This document shows, piece after piece, positions 7,714-17,037 of a stretch of 64,000 bases of DNA. A program made the position numbers and the translations under genes. How positions within the stretch are numbered: the first letter of the stretch is position 1; every line of letters begins with the position of its first letter. Location of the stretch: assembly GCF_020524905.1 (NCBI RefSeq), contig NZ_JAIVKI010000022.1, forward strand, positions 1-64,000. The letters run 5' to 3'. The stretch comes from Microbulbifer variabilis. GTDB taxonomy: Bacteria > Pseudomonadota > Gammaproteobacteria > Pseudomonadales > Cellvibrionaceae. The notes under the pieces were generated by a model. That model was not told where the DNA came from and did no database searches. It was given only the letters and a program-made list of their open reading frames with translations.

Positions 7714-10107
7714 TTAAATTGGTGAGCCCGGCGGCATCGCTTTGATATCTTCAGCTTTTACTTCCAGTTCACCGCTCATAAATGACTCTATGCGCTTAGC
7801 CTGGAAATAATAATGCGCGCTATATCCCTGTGTATCTTCACCAAATAACTTTTTCTGCCCAAGTGCCACTTGGAATTTGGCCAGCTGCAATTGCGCCTTG
7901 GCCCTTACAGATTCTGCAGCGGTGCGATCACTGGCAAGCAGCATCAAGTACTGGATATATACATGATTGGCTCGCTGGTGAATCGCCGCCTGCAAGCCGG
8001 AATATTGCGTGGCATCTAGAGCTAGGGCTGTGAGCCGCTCTAATACGCTGTCGAATGCAGGAATTTCACTACTGCGCGCGTTCTGCTGATCCATACGCGC
8101 TGCACGCTGCGGGTCCAGTAAAATAGACAGGGTATGACCTGCCGCTGCTTCAGCCAGAGCCACCGCATCAAAGGCAACGCCGGTATTGGAGGGGAAGCTC
8201 TCCTCGGTGCGTTCATAGCCATAAGACTTAGGGGGAATCAGCTGTAGTACCTGTTCTGGCAAGGCCAGAAATTCTGGTGAAAAGGTCCCCACTAGCGCAT
8301 TGATGGCTTGCTGTTGACGCTCGGCCGGCACGAGTGTGTAGCTATTCTGCTCAACATCGTTATATAGGTAATCGTAATCCAGCCCGCCGATCAACTTACC
8401 CACAGCTTCCGCCTGGTAGCGATGCCCGTAATAAACTGGTACCAGCGTCTCCTCCAGATCGGAAAGGGGTGCAGATTTAGGATTTGCCGCAGAGGAAAAT
8501 TTCTCCAGAGCGTGGCGACGCAACTCTATCAGACGGCTGAATTCCTCCAGGGGGTCTCCACCGTTATCCCATAAGTGTGAGGTCGCATGAGCATTGTTGA
8601 TCGCGCGGGAATCCGGGTCAGAGATAAAACGTAGTTTTTGCTCCCCTGCTTCGGCAATGATCCTATCCAGGTAAGACTGTTCCTCCCCGCCATTTCCGTA
8701 ACCATAGCGGATTGCCAGCTTATCCCAAGCGCCAATACCAGTGGCATATGCCTTGGAATAATCCAGCTCCGTACCCAATAAAGAAACCAGTGGCGCCGGA
8801 TAATCCATCACCGAAGCGCGCTCTGCTGCACTCGCGGCAAAATTATGGGCAAGGCCCAGTGTATGGCCCACTTCGTGGGCAGCCAGTTGGCGAATACGTG
8901 CCAGTGCCATAGTTTGCAGGGCCGCAGTATCAGCGGATTCGTCAGAATAAGGTTGCAGCAATCCCTGAGCGATCAGAATATCCTGACGTACACGCAGGGA
9001 ACCTAAGGTCACATTACCTTTGAGAATTTCGCCAGTACGGGGATCAAACACAGAGTAGCCATAGGACCAGCCGCGCGTGGAGCGATGCACCCAATTGATT
9101 ACGTTGTAGCGCACATCAAGGGGATCCACACCTTCCGGCAGAATTTCCACACGGAAGGCATTCTTATAACCGGCAGCGGTAAAAGCCTGGTTCCACCAGC
9201 TGGCCCCCTCTACCAGAGCACTGCGTATCGGTTCTGGCACACCTGAATCCACGTAGTAAACAATTGGCTCAACCACTTCATCACTACCCGGTTTTTTCTC
9301 TAGGCGGTGCCGGTAGATAAAACGCTGGTCCAGTGGCTGGTCGATTGCCGTGGCGTAATCGCGGAAAGTGAAAGGAAAATAACCGCTGCGGCTGTGGAAC
9401 ACCCGAGGCTGGTACTCTCGATCGGGAAGTTCGATTAAGGAGATATGCTGGCGCAGGGAAACCAAGGTCGGGGTTGGCACCACTTCGCGCAAATATTTAC
9501 CGGGCTTGCTGCCAGAAAAGGTCAGCTGAGTCTCAAACTCGCTGTTTCTGGGGAAATTCTTAGTGCGTGGCAAAAAGATCGCAGACTTGGACTTATCCAC
9601 GGAATAACTGCCCTGTTCCGCCTGCTTCAGGCGATCCCCAATGCCATGCTGATCGCTAAGCAAGAAGGGGGTGAAGTCCACCAATGTAGCACCATCATTC
9701 TGTGCTAAAACTTCAAATCCCCAAAGTACTGAAGAGGCAAAAGCCTCTTCTACCGCACGGCGCTCTGCTAGGTTTTCAGACTCAGCACGATAGTAAGCGT
9801 TTACCTGGTGCAACAGTACCTTGTTACCCACACGCTGGAACTTCACCAAACGGCTCTCACCCACCTGGTTGCGGTCTAAGCCCACGGGGTTAGATCCCAG
9901 CCCCTGAGCCAAGCCGGTGAGAAGCAGCAGCTCACGCTCAAACGCATCGATCTGTAACAGTACTCGACCGCTGTCCTCGTCCCAGTAGAAATTGTGATAC
10001 CCGCTGTATTTACGCATATCCGCCGTGTACTCGGCGATATTCTCGGCCCGAGCCATTGTGCTTAACAGCACCAGGCACAGAGCCATCAAATGTCTGTTGA
10101 ATGACAT
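7714..10107 (-). CDS. Secreted zinc-dependent metalloprotease (DUF5117/DUF4953-type)
   Basis: A 797-aa protein with a signal peptide (residues 1-21, cleavage after ARA). It carries the extended metzincin-like zinc motif HEVGHTLGLAHNF at 411-423 (E412 catalytic) and a Met-turn, SVMDYPAP, about ten residues later. The upstream part (30-290) matches the DUF5117 region typical of these proteins; the C-terminal 300 residues are probably helical. Length fits the family, though some members are longer. The substrate is unknown, and it probably acts in the periplasm or outside the cell. It stands alone, divergent from the DUF2884 gene. Confidence 0.85.
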   Translation of the reverse strand: MSFNRHLMALCLVLLSTMARAENIAEYTADMRKYSGYHNFYWDEDSGRVLLQIDAFERELLLLTGLAQGLGSNPVGLDRNQVGESRLVKFQRVGNKVLLHQVNAYYRAESENLAERRAVEEAFASSVLWGFEVLAQNDGATLVDFTPFLLSDQHGIGDRLKQAEQGSYSVDKSKSAIFLPRTKNFPRNSEFETQLTFSGSKPGKYLREVVPTPTLVSLRQHISLIELPDREYQPRVFHSRSGYFPFTFRDYATAIDQPLDQRFIYRHRLEKKPGSDEVVEPIVYYVDSGVPEPIRSALVEGASWWNQAFTAAGYKNAFRVEILPEGVDPLDVRYNVINWVHRSTRGWSYGYSVFDPRTGEILKGNVTLGSLRVRQDILIAQGLLQPYSDESADTAALQTMALARIRQLAAHEVGHTLGLAHNFAASAAERASVMDYPAPLVSLLGTELDYSKAYATGIGAWDKLAIRYGYGNGGEEQSYLDRIIAEAGEQKLRFISDPDSRAINNAHATSHLWDNGGDPLEEFSRLIELRRHALEKFSSAANPKSAPLSDLEETLVPVYYGHRYQAEAVGKLIGGLDYDYLYNDVEQNSYTLVPAERQQQAINALVGTFSPEFLALPEQVLQLIPPKSYGYERTEESFPSNTGVAFDAVALAEAAAGHTLSILLDPQRAARMDQQNARSSEIPAFDSVLERLTALALDATQYSGLQAAIHQRANHVYIQYLMLLASDRTAAESVRAKAQLQLAKFQVALGQKKLFGEDTQGYSAHYYFQAKRIESFMSGELEVKAEDIKAMPPGSPI

Positions 10108-10302
10108 TTGCCGTCCCCCATTTTAATTATTAAAAGCAATACCCTGCGGTGCCCTGACCACATCTGGATTGCTGCAAAGGGTAGCACTTAGAGCAATGCC
10201 AATCTGTACAAAAAATAGGCTGAAATTTTTTTCTTATTCACTGCATCCATTTGTACCTTCAGTCTCGTCTGAAAGGAAAAGGCACAAAACAGAGATTCAA
10301 CT

Positions 10303-11073
10303 ATGTGGAAACCACTGGCGATTTCAGCACTGATTGGTTTGGGTGGGGCAGGCCAGGCAGTGGCACACGAGTCCATTCATATCGATACCGACAACTGTGA
10401 GTCAACACTCGACTACACGGTGAAAGTGGGGCCCGACTTCTTCGAGGTGCACGAGGATGGGGATAAGCAACAATTGGTGTACTTCCACTCACCGGCACAG
10501 CTGCTGGTAAATGAAAGCCCCGTAACTCTGGATGCCCAACAACAACAACTGTTACAGGAATATCGCCAAAAACTGCACACCGCCGGGCGAGACACCCTTT
10601 TGGTTACACTGGAAGCCGTAGATATCGCTATGGACGGATTGTCTATCGCTATTAGCGCCCTCGCGGGCCCAGATCACCCGGAGAACCAGGAGCTCAAGCA
10701 GTTCTCTGCAGATTTAATTCGGCGTACCGAGGATCGTCTCAATCGCGAGGGGGAAATCTACTATCTCGGCGATACTGAGATTGGCAATTTTATTGACGAG
10801 ACAATCTCCAAAGAATTTGAGCCTCGTATCGAACGCCTGGCCAAGAATGCCGCGGGTACTATTGCCTGGCACGCTCTCAAGGCCGCGTTCACTGGAGGCC
10901 AAAGTATTGAGGAGCGCGCTACCGAACAAGCGGAACAGTTACTGGAGCAGCGCTCAGAGCAGATTGAACAAACCGCCGAGCAACTTTGTGCCTCTCTGCA
11001 TTCCATCGACCAACTGGAAACCCAAGTCCACCAAGCCGTGCCCGAACTGGGTGACTACGACCTGGTTAAATAA
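10303..11073 (+). CDS. DUF2884 (YggN-like) periplasmic protein
   Basis: A 256-aa protein with a signal peptide (cleavage near AVA-HES). The mature part begins with HIDTDNCESTLDY and ends in a long Gln/Glu-rich helical region (200-245), probably a coiled coil. The overall pattern matches DUF2884/YggN, a periplasmic family without known function. It is monocistronic, with an intrinsic terminator about 40 nt downstream. Confidence 0.7.
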   Translation: MWKPLAISALIGLGGAGQAVAHESIHIDTDNCESTLDYTVKVGPDFFEVHEDGDKQQLVYFHSPAQLLVNESPVTLDAQQQQLLQEYRQKLHTAGRDTLLVTLEAVDIAMDGLSIAISALAGPDHPENQELKQFSADLIRRTEDRLNREGEIYYLGDTEIGNFIDETISKEFEPRIERLAKNAAGTIAWHALKAAFTGGQSIEERATEQAEQLLEQRSEQIEQTAEQLCASLHSIDQLETQVHQAVPELGDYDLVK

Positions 11074-11113
11074 TATTAGTGTCAACCAGACCTAACTTAA
11101 TCCCCCCAAACCT

Positions 11114-11134
11114 GGCCGCTTTGCGGCCTTTTTT
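11114..11134 (+). terminator. Rho-independent terminator after the DUF2884 gene
   Basis: A GGCCGC-TTT-GCGGCC hairpin followed by six T residues. It lies just after the DUF2884 stop and touches the 3' end of the convergent hydrolase gene. Confidence 0.85.
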
Positions 11135-12104
11135 ACTGCAGTTGCAGATTTTTAAGGAATTTCTTTGCATCGCGAACACTACCCTTCGCATGCTCCACAT
11201 GGGTCATATGTCCGATTTTTTCGTAGGCAATCAATTTACTATTCGGTATTTGATGACAAAAATATTCGCCTACCTCTAGGGGAATGATTTGATCCTCTGC
11301 TCCCCAGAGAAATAAAATAGGAGTTTGGATATTTTCAAGCCCTAAAAGCGGCTGGAAATTAACTGTGGCATTAGCGACAAGATTAATAGCCGTGCCACGA
11401 TTTTTCTTATAGCGCGAGAGTAAGTAAATACGCTCCACCATTTTTTCCGGCAGTGCATTTGGATTGTAGAAAAAACGGGCCCTTAACATTTTTCTCAGCA
11501 GCCCACGGCTACCCAGGTGAGAAACAAAGCGTCGTCCCCAGTAACTGACTACGAAACGCGCCATTACGGGAGGCATTTTCAACCCCTTGTCACATTGATA
11601 ACCGCCCGGTGCAATCAGGATTGCGGCCTCAGCAGCATCCGGATGTTCAATCAAGTAGCGCAGTACCGCATTGCCACCAAAAGAGTGGCCTACAAGAACA
11701 AACTTCTGCAACTCCATTGTCTCAATAAACCGCGCGATGAAATCTGCCAGATGTTTTGGAGTATAGGTTCCCCCCGGCAAGGGATCTGTCAGTCCGTGGC
11801 CAGGGAGATCCACCAATATTAAGTGGTAATCCCTAGCCAAAACTTTTGCCCACTCCCCCCAGCCCCCCAAGGAGTCACCACCACCGTGAAAACACAAAAG
11901 TAGTGGACGCCCCTCTCTGCCTACTTCCCGGTAGTTCACCGAGAAACCATCGGCAAAAGCCAGTTGGTTATAAGAAAAACGGGACAATTCATTACGGTTC
12001 AGATTTGGGCTAAAAAAAGCAATCCCAGAAAGCCAGATAAAAAGCAGAAGAAGTATGAAAACAAGACAGGATGCCATAATCACAGCAGGGACTCCCTGGC
12101 CCAT
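11133..12104 (-). CDS. Membrane-anchored alpha/beta hydrolase
   Basis: A 323-aa protein: an N-terminal hydrophobic helix (about 8-30) and then an alpha/beta-hydrolase fold. It has an HGGG oxyanion region (73-76) and the nucleophile elbow GHSFGG (S141). The acid is probably in WGAEDQIIP and the His in IGHMTHVEH. The substrate cannot be told; esterase or C-C hydrolase activity is possible. Start taken at 12104; M10 (12077) is an alternative. Its end meets the terminator of the convergent DUF2884 gene. Confidence 0.8.
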   Translation of the reverse strand: MGQGVPAVIMASCLVFILLLLFIWLSGIAFFSPNLNRNELSRFSYNQLAFADGFSVNYREVGREGRPLLLCFHGGGDSLGGWGEWAKVLARDYHLILVDLPGHGLTDPLPGGTYTPKHLADFIARFIETMELQKFVLVGHSFGGNAVLRYLIEHPDAAEAAILIAPGGYQCDKGLKMPPVMARFVVSYWGRRFVSHLGSRGLLRKMLRARFFYNPNALPEKMVERIYLLSRYKKNRGTAINLVANATVNFQPLLGLENIQTPILFLWGAEDQIIPLEVGEYFCHQIPNSKLIAYEKIGHMTHVEHAKGSVRDAKKFLKNLQLQ

Positions 12105-12142
12105 GCTGGTTGCTTGGGCTGACAGTGTGGTCTAACAAACCG

Positions 12143-12484
12143 CTAACTTCCCGGGGTAAAAGCCAAGCCCTTAAGACTGGTCGAGGCGACAGCAACATAA
12201 AAGTGCATCAGCAAAATGATAAAAAGACCACCGACCAGGCTAAGCCAAATCCAGCTGTACCCCAGGCGTCGCATGGACAGAAACCAGGCTCCCATGTTGA
12301 ATACCTGCAATACCACAGATAAACCCGCCAACAATGCCGCTTCGATGTAAGCCAACCAGGTAAGATTAAACGCAAGAGAGGGAGCTTGAATAATGACAGC
12401 TGCCGCCCCCAATAAGGCTGCAGCCAGACCGACATTGCGCACTGAATCAAACGTGATTTCCAGGGCCCGTGGATAATCGCTCAT
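12143..12484 (-). CDS. Small membrane protein of unknown function
   Basis: A 113-aa protein with three or four hydrophobic helices. The start was set at ATG 12484 because GGGAG lies 5 nt upstream; a longer frame to 12538 exists but adds a non-hydrophobic extension with no Shine-Dalgarno. I recognise no family. It lies upstream of, and co-directional with, the alpha/beta hydrolase (38 nt gap), so the two may be co-transcribed. Confidence 0.6.
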   Translation of the reverse strand: MSDYPRALEITFDSVRNVGLAAALLGAAAVIIQAPSLAFNLTWLAYIEAALLAGLSVVLQVFNMGAWFLSMRRLGYSWIWLSLVGGLFIILLMHFYVAVASTSLKGLAFTPGS

Positions 12485-12679
12485 TTGCTCCCTGCGTCCA
12501 TTTACCCGAATCTGCCCAATATAAAATCCATGAGCCAACCAGAAGAATAGACCGCATTCGGTGATGGAGTTCTTAATCCACTAGATGATAGCCATCATCG
12601 AGGAATAGTGAGTCTTGTCACCCCGCAATGTGACAGTGTCAGGGCTTGTTCGCACGAACTATCAGGCTATAGGCCAAAT

Positions 12680-14074
12680 TTATTCCCTGGCTTCAAGCAC
12701 CTGTTCCATTGCCCTACGGATAGAATCTAGTGACAAAGTAATATCCTCCGCCGTAGTCGCCCAAGATGAGACACTGAGACGTAACGCCACTCTCCCCTGC
12801 CACACAGTGGTACCGAACCAGCACACGCCCTCCTCCTGTACAATACGTACAATCTGCTGCAAAGCGGATTCGTCTTCAATGCTGGCTACCACTTGATTCA
12901 GCACCACTTCATTGAGGATCTCAAAGCCTAAATTGGCTAACCCCTCGGCAAACTGACCGGCAAAATCGCAGCAGCGCTCCACCAGATTAGCCACGCCTTC
13001 ACTGCCCATTTCCTGAATCGCCGCCCAAACCTCAACGCCCCGGGCGCGGCGGGAAAATTCAGGAACCATATCCTTCGGTGGCACCTGGACTCCATCCTGT
13101 AGATATGGCGCCTGTGTTGTCATAACACAGTGTACTGCCTGGGCCTCGCGACAGATAGCAACACCACAGTCGTAGGGTGTATTCAACCATTTATGCCCAT
13201 CCACCGCCCAGGAATCTGCCAGCGCCACTCCCTTTGTCAGGTATCGCAGCCTAGGTGAAGCCGCCGCCCACAAGCCAAAAGCGCCATCCACATGTACCCA
13301 GGCTCCAGCCGCCTTCGCCCTTGGAATGATTTCTTCAAAAGGGTCAAAATGACCGGAATTCACATTGCCTGCCTGCAAACACACGATGGTGGTTTCATCC
13401 AATTCGGGGAAAGAATCCACAAGCACTCGGCCCTGATTGTCGCAGGGAGCTTTCACCAATTGGTCTGTACCAATTCCGAGAATCGACAAGGCTTTATGCA
13501 CTGTGACATGGGATTCTTCAGATACCACAATTCTCAGTGGCGGCGCACCGGCGAGGCCCTTTTTCGCCAGATCAATATCCAGTTTCTCATATTGACGATT
13601 GCGCGCTGCAGCCAAACAAACCATGTTCGCCATAGAGGAACCTGTAGTAAATCCAACACTACTTTTTTCCGGCAATTCCAGCAATTCAAGTAACCACTGA
13701 GCGGCAATGCGCTCCAGGTAAATGGCCGAAGGTGCCGATGATTCGAGTACTGCCACCTGGTCCCAGGCCGCATTTAAAATAGAGGCCCCCATTGCCGCCG
13801 GAGTAGAACCTCCGACCACCAAACCGAAAAAGCGACCACCGGTACTCGCCACAGTGGCGGGAGATGCGTAATGATGGAGGTCTGCAATCACCTGTTGCGC
13901 ATCCTGCCCTTTGTGGGGCAAGGAAGAGTTTATTCTTGCCAACTCAGCCAACTCCAAGGATGATGGACTGATTCTTCGTTCGCGTATTTTGGATATATAC
14001 TCCTCAGCACATCGACTTGCCTCAGATAGAGCCTTCAAAGATTCCAAATTACTGGTGCTATTATTGTTTCCCAT
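12680..14074 (-). CDS. PLP-dependent group II decarboxylase
   Basis: A 464-aa fold-type I PLP enzyme of the aromatic amino acid/glutamate decarboxylase family. It has a cofactor region (FTTGSSMAN, 142-150), an Asp that pairs with the pyridine nitrogen (HVDGAFG, D263) and the Schiff-base lysine in VDGHKW (K295). Length is typical. The substrate (aromatic amino acid, Asp, Glu or diaminobutyrate) cannot be fixed, and no biosynthetic neighbours help. It is a single gene followed by a palindrome-rich gap. Confidence 0.85.
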   Translation of the reverse strand: MGNNNSTSNLESLKALSEASRCAEEYISKIRERRISPSSLELAELARINSSLPHKGQDAQQVIADLHHYASPATVASTGGRFFGLVVGGSTPAAMGASILNAAWDQVAVLESSAPSAIYLERIAAQWLLELLELPEKSSVGFTTGSSMANMVCLAAARNRQYEKLDIDLAKKGLAGAPPLRIVVSEESHVTVHKALSILGIGTDQLVKAPCDNQGRVLVDSFPELDETTIVCLQAGNVNSGHFDPFEEIIPRAKAAGAWVHVDGAFGLWAAASPRLRYLTKGVALADSWAVDGHKWLNTPYDCGVAICREAQAVHCVMTTQAPYLQDGVQVPPKDMVPEFSRRARGVEVWAAIQEMGSEGVANLVERCCDFAGQFAEGLANLGFEILNEVVLNQVVASIEDESALQQIVRIVQEEGVCWFGTTVWQGRVALRLSVSSWATTAEDITLSLDSIRRAMEQVLEARE

Positions 14075-14214
14075 CTTTCCGCCTCACACTTCCCTTTATC
14101 AAAATTCCTCAACATTCTTAGGCGGTAGTGAAAATTTCGCAACAAAAACTAAAATACCGATCAAATATGAACGATTAATAAGGTCATAAATTATATCCAT
14201 TCAAAGCAGATAGC

Positions 14215-14838
14215 CTAAAAATAATTTTCCGAAATATAATCCCAGGTCTGCTCACAAAGTAATTGATGCCCAACAGGGTTTGCATGGAGCCCATCTTCAG
14301 AAAGCAGTGGAATAATCTCCAGTGGGCCCCATAAACTTTCAAAATCCAGAACGGGGGTACCCTCACTCAAGGCGACCTCTCTCACCACTTGGCTATAAAG
14401 CTGTGCATCTTTTTGAAAAAAATAGCTATCACTATCACGATAGGGCGTTGTTCGCCGCTCATCAAAGGGGATACCCGTCATTACAAAGCTGGGGGCAATC
14501 TTACGGGATGCTTGCAGTAGCTCTAATATCGATTGGCGAAAAAAATCCAAAGCTACCGTATTCTCTGACTCTTCCCCACCAATGCGACAAATATCATTAA
14601 AACCAGGGTAGAGTCCTATTAAATGCGGCCTTCTCACAGAGAGTTCAGATGATACCCGCTGAGTAAGCGATACAACATTTTCACCAAATATGCCCAGTGC
14701 GTAGACAAGATTTTTAGGATTCAGAGGCTCGAAGCGGAAGCGAAATCTTTGAACAAAGCCACCCAACTCTGTATCACCTCGGCCATAGATGGAGCTGGAA
14801 CCTATAAAGGCTATCTTCTTGGGAGTTCTTCTAGTCAT
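14215..14838 (-). CDS. SGNH/GDSL-family hydrolase
   Basis: A 207-aa protein with the SGNH blocks in order: an N-terminal GSSSIYG (nucleophile Ser in block I), a Gly in block II, GFNDIC (Asn of block III), and EDGLHANPVGH near the C terminus (Asp-His of block V). It is probably an esterase, lipase or acetylhydrolase, and cytoplasmic because no signal peptide is seen. The gene and its surroundings are A+T-rich compared with neighbours, consistent with transfer. Confidence 0.75.
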   Translation of the reverse strand: MTRRTPKKIAFIGSSSIYGRGDTELGGFVQRFRFRFEPLNPKNLVYALGIFGENVVSLTQRVSSELSVRRPHLIGLYPGFNDICRIGGEESENTVALDFFRQSILELLQASRKIAPSFVMTGIPFDERRTTPYRDSDSYFFQKDAQLYSQVVREVALSEGTPVLDFESLWGPLEIIPLLSEDGLHANPVGHQLLCEQTWDYISENYF

Positions 14839-15011
14839 AGGAATAACCTACACGTCAATTTGCATTACCTATTCGCTACAAGTCACCATCAACAAAAAAT
14901 AAATTTTCAAAAAAATATGAAATACAAACTAAAAGAGCAATTGTTCAAACAGTATAAAATTCTTATTTGAATAGGCGGGCAATATACCCATTCACCATCC
15001 GCCAGAAAATT

Positions 15012-15698
15012 TTAAATTTTAAATGATACCCGATAGGTATGCAGGAATTTCTTAAGCCCAGAGTTTGAGAAGTCGATCACGCGAGAATCCAATCTTTTCC
15101 GCGCCCATTTTTTTCTAAACGCATCCTCTAATATCCATTGACCAAGAATGCCAGCAAGATGATTGCGTCTCTCACTCCAGTCTAGACAAGACTTGCACAA
15201 TGGACGCCGACTATTTCTCAATCCCTCAATATCAACACCTAGATTAGAGAAAAATTCCTTCCCTTTATCGGTCAATTCCGCACTCTGAAACTCTTCGATG
15301 ATGGCACCTTCTGCCATTAGAGAATCATATAGAGCAACTCCGAGACTCCCAGCCAGATGATCGTAACAAATTCGAGCTTTTCTCAGATCAGGATTTGAAG
15401 GGCCAGTATCAATACTTCTTTGTGTCTGCGCACTGCCAATATTGAGCAGTTTCTCCAGTATTTCCGCCACTTCATGATCGCGCAACTGAAAATACTTATG
15501 GCGCCCCTGTTTGCGCACCACCAGTAAACCGCCCTCGGTGAGTTTGGATAAATGCGTGCTCGCTGTCTGAGCACTGATATCAGACTCACAGGCCAACTCG
15601 GTTGCCGTCAGGGCTTTGCCACCCATCAGTGCCATGAGCATTTTCGAGCGAGTCTTATCACCAATCAGGCCCGCCACCAGGGAGATATCAGGGTCCAT
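15012..15698 (-). CDS. ArsR-family transcriptional regulator with C-terminal extension
   Basis: A 228-aa protein. The N-terminal 90 residues form an ArsR-type winged helix (recognition region SDISAQTASTHLSKL, wing RKQGRHKYF). The C-terminal 130 residues form an extra domain with a CKSC motif that could bind metal or sense redox state. Start taken at ATG 15698; a frame open to 15779 would add an unlikely hydrophobic leader. It is divergent from the NIPSNAP/ABM pair, 86 nt away, so it probably controls that pair and itself. Confidence 0.75.
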   Translation of the reverse strand: MDPDISLVAGLIGDKTRSKMLMALMGGKALTATELACESDISAQTASTHLSKLTEGGLLVVRKQGRHKYFQLRDHEVAEILEKLLNIGSAQTQRSIDTGPSNPDLRKARICYDHLAGSLGVALYDSLMAEGAIIEEFQSAELTDKGKEFFSNLGVDIEGLRNSRRPLCKSCLDWSERRNHLAGILGQWILEDAFRKKWARKRLDSRVIDFSNSGLKKFLHTYRVSFKI

Positions 15699-15784
15699 AA
15701 ACACACCAGATAGTTCGTTGTAGATCGAAGCATAAAAACCGTCGAGCCATAGAATGCAACTTATTCCAAACAGAGGCAAAACCT

Positions 15785-16117
15785 ATGACGATCACCTGCT
15801 TTATCGAGTATCGTATAAACCCCCATCAATTGGATGAATTCAGAGAGTATGCGGAGAATTGGGGGAAAATTATCCCTGAATGCGGAGGTGAACTCTTAGG
15901 CTATTTTCTACCCCATGAAGGCACGAATAACCGTGCCTTTGGCCTGATCAGTTTCGAAAGCCTGGCCAGTTACGAGCAATATAGAACTCATCTTAAAGCC
16001 TCCGAACTGGGGGCAGCTAATTTCCGCTTTGCCTTGGCCAAGAAATTTATCAACGAGGAGAAACGTTCATTCCTTCAGCCTGTGCCATGCACTTATCTAG
16101 CTGTAAACAAAGAATAA
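15785..16117 (+). CDS. NIPSNAP-family small protein
   Basis: A 110-aa ferredoxin-like alpha/beta-barrel protein of the dimeric NIPSNAP family; [20 protein letters not shown] and the FISFES-type strand region are characteristic. The start has AGAGG about 9 nt upstream. It is followed 11 nt later by an ABM-domain gene, and the pair is divergent from an ArsR regulator. Proteins of this fold act as small-molecule oxygenases or stress proteins; the substrate here is unknown. Confidence 0.7.
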   Translation: MTITCFIEYRINPHQLDEFREYAENWGKIIPECGGELLGYFLPHEGTNNRAFGLISFESLASYEQYRTHLKASELGAANFRFALAKKFINEEKRSFLQPVPCTYLAVNKE

Positions 16118-16128
16118 GGAATCTATCG

Positions 16129-16446
16129 ATGATTGCCGTTATTTTTGAAGTAACACCTAGAGAGACAGGCAGAGAATCCTATTTCTCCAGGGCGCAGGAG
16201 CTAAAGCGCTGGCTTCAGCAAATTGATGGATTTATTTCCGTGGAAAGATTTCAAAGTCTATCCAGACCCAACACGTTTCTCTCTCTGTCGTTCTGGAGAG
16301 ATGAGCAAGCAGTGCAGACCTGGAAAAATCAGGTACAACATCGAGAGGCTCAACAGTTGGGCAGAGACAGCTTATTTGAGTATTACCGCATTCGCGTGGC
16401 TCAAGTAGTGCGTGATTACAATATCCACCGCGAGAAGAATACTTGA
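16129..16446 (+). CDS. Antibiotic biosynthesis monooxygenase (ABM) domain protein
   Basis: A 105-aa single ABM domain: an N-terminal strand (MIAVIFEVTP), an amphipathic helix, then SFWRDEQAVQTWKNQVQHREAQQLGR, where the WRDEEA/W...H...R pattern is typical of the family. ATG 16129 is chosen because AAGGA lies 8 nt upstream. Co-transcribed with the NIPSNAP gene. Members include cofactor-free quinone-forming oxygenases and heme-degrading enzymes; the reaction here is unknown. Confidence 0.75.
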   Translation: MIAVIFEVTPRETGRESYFSRAQELKRWLQQIDGFISVERFQSLSRPNTFLSLSFWRDEQAVQTWKNQVQHREAQQLGRDSLFEYYRIRVAQVVRDYNIHREKNT

Positions 16447-16578
16447 TGGGCTAATAACGATGAGACATTTGATCCCTAGAAGCCAAGTAGATTCTTTAAT
16501 CTCTACTGGTGAAGAGGTAATTTCAATCAACTATTTTGTATTTGCCATAGCGACCAAATAATAGCTTTATTATTCAGG

Positions 16579-16644
16579 AAAAACCGGTAGCAGAAACTAG
16601 CGCCTAAAAATCCACAAAGAGCGCAGTAGCTGAAACCGGTTTTT
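16579..16644. terminator. Long bidirectional hairpin between convergent genes
   Basis: Outer arms AAAAACCGGT (16579-16588) and ACCGGTTTTT (16635-16644) enclose a 46-nt region whose GCGC segments can pair further. The A/T ends give a U-tract in both directions, fitting a terminator shared by the ABM gene (plus) and the DUF2237 gene (minus). Confidence 0.6.
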
Positions 16645-16657
16645 CTTGCTAGTAAGA

Positions 16658-17035
16658 CTAGTTGAGATCGGTAGCGTATTGACGTAAGAGTTGTAAAGGT
16701 ACGATTTCCAATGCTTTCACGTGGGTACGCTGTAAAAAAACTCGCGGAGCCCTATCCTGCTGCTGGGCCTCCAACCAGCGAGCGGCGCAAAGACACCAGC
16801 GGTCTCCCGGAGCCAGCCCCGGAAAACCGTACTCCTCAATCGGCGTACTCAAGTCGTTACCACGGTTGCGGGAAAAAATTAGAAACTCTTCAGTCACCTC
16901 CACACAAACTGTGTGTGAGCCCTGATCCTCCTTGCAGGTATTACAACAGCCATCGCGGAAAAAACCAGTCATTGGCTCCAGGCTGCAGGGAATAAGAGGA
17001 TCACCAAATACATTTACTGAGTTATCCATTTCCAT
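16658..17035 (-). CDS. DUF2237 family protein
   Basis: A 125-aa protein with the family core: N-terminal MTGFFRDGCCNT, then GSHTVCVEVTEEFLIFS, then the near-invariant GLAPGDRWCLCAARW. Several conserved cysteines suggest metal binding or redox sensitivity. Function unknown across the family. It ends before a shared hairpin terminator and starts 2 nt after the DUF2939 stop. Confidence 0.8.
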   Translation of the reverse strand: MEMDNSVNVFGDPLIPCSLEPMTGFFRDGCCNTCKEDQGSHTVCVEVTEEFLIFSRNRGNDLSTPIEEYGFPGLAPGDRWCLCAARWLEAQQQDRAPRVFLQRTHVKALEIVPLQLLRQYATDLN

Positions 17036-17037
17036 GT

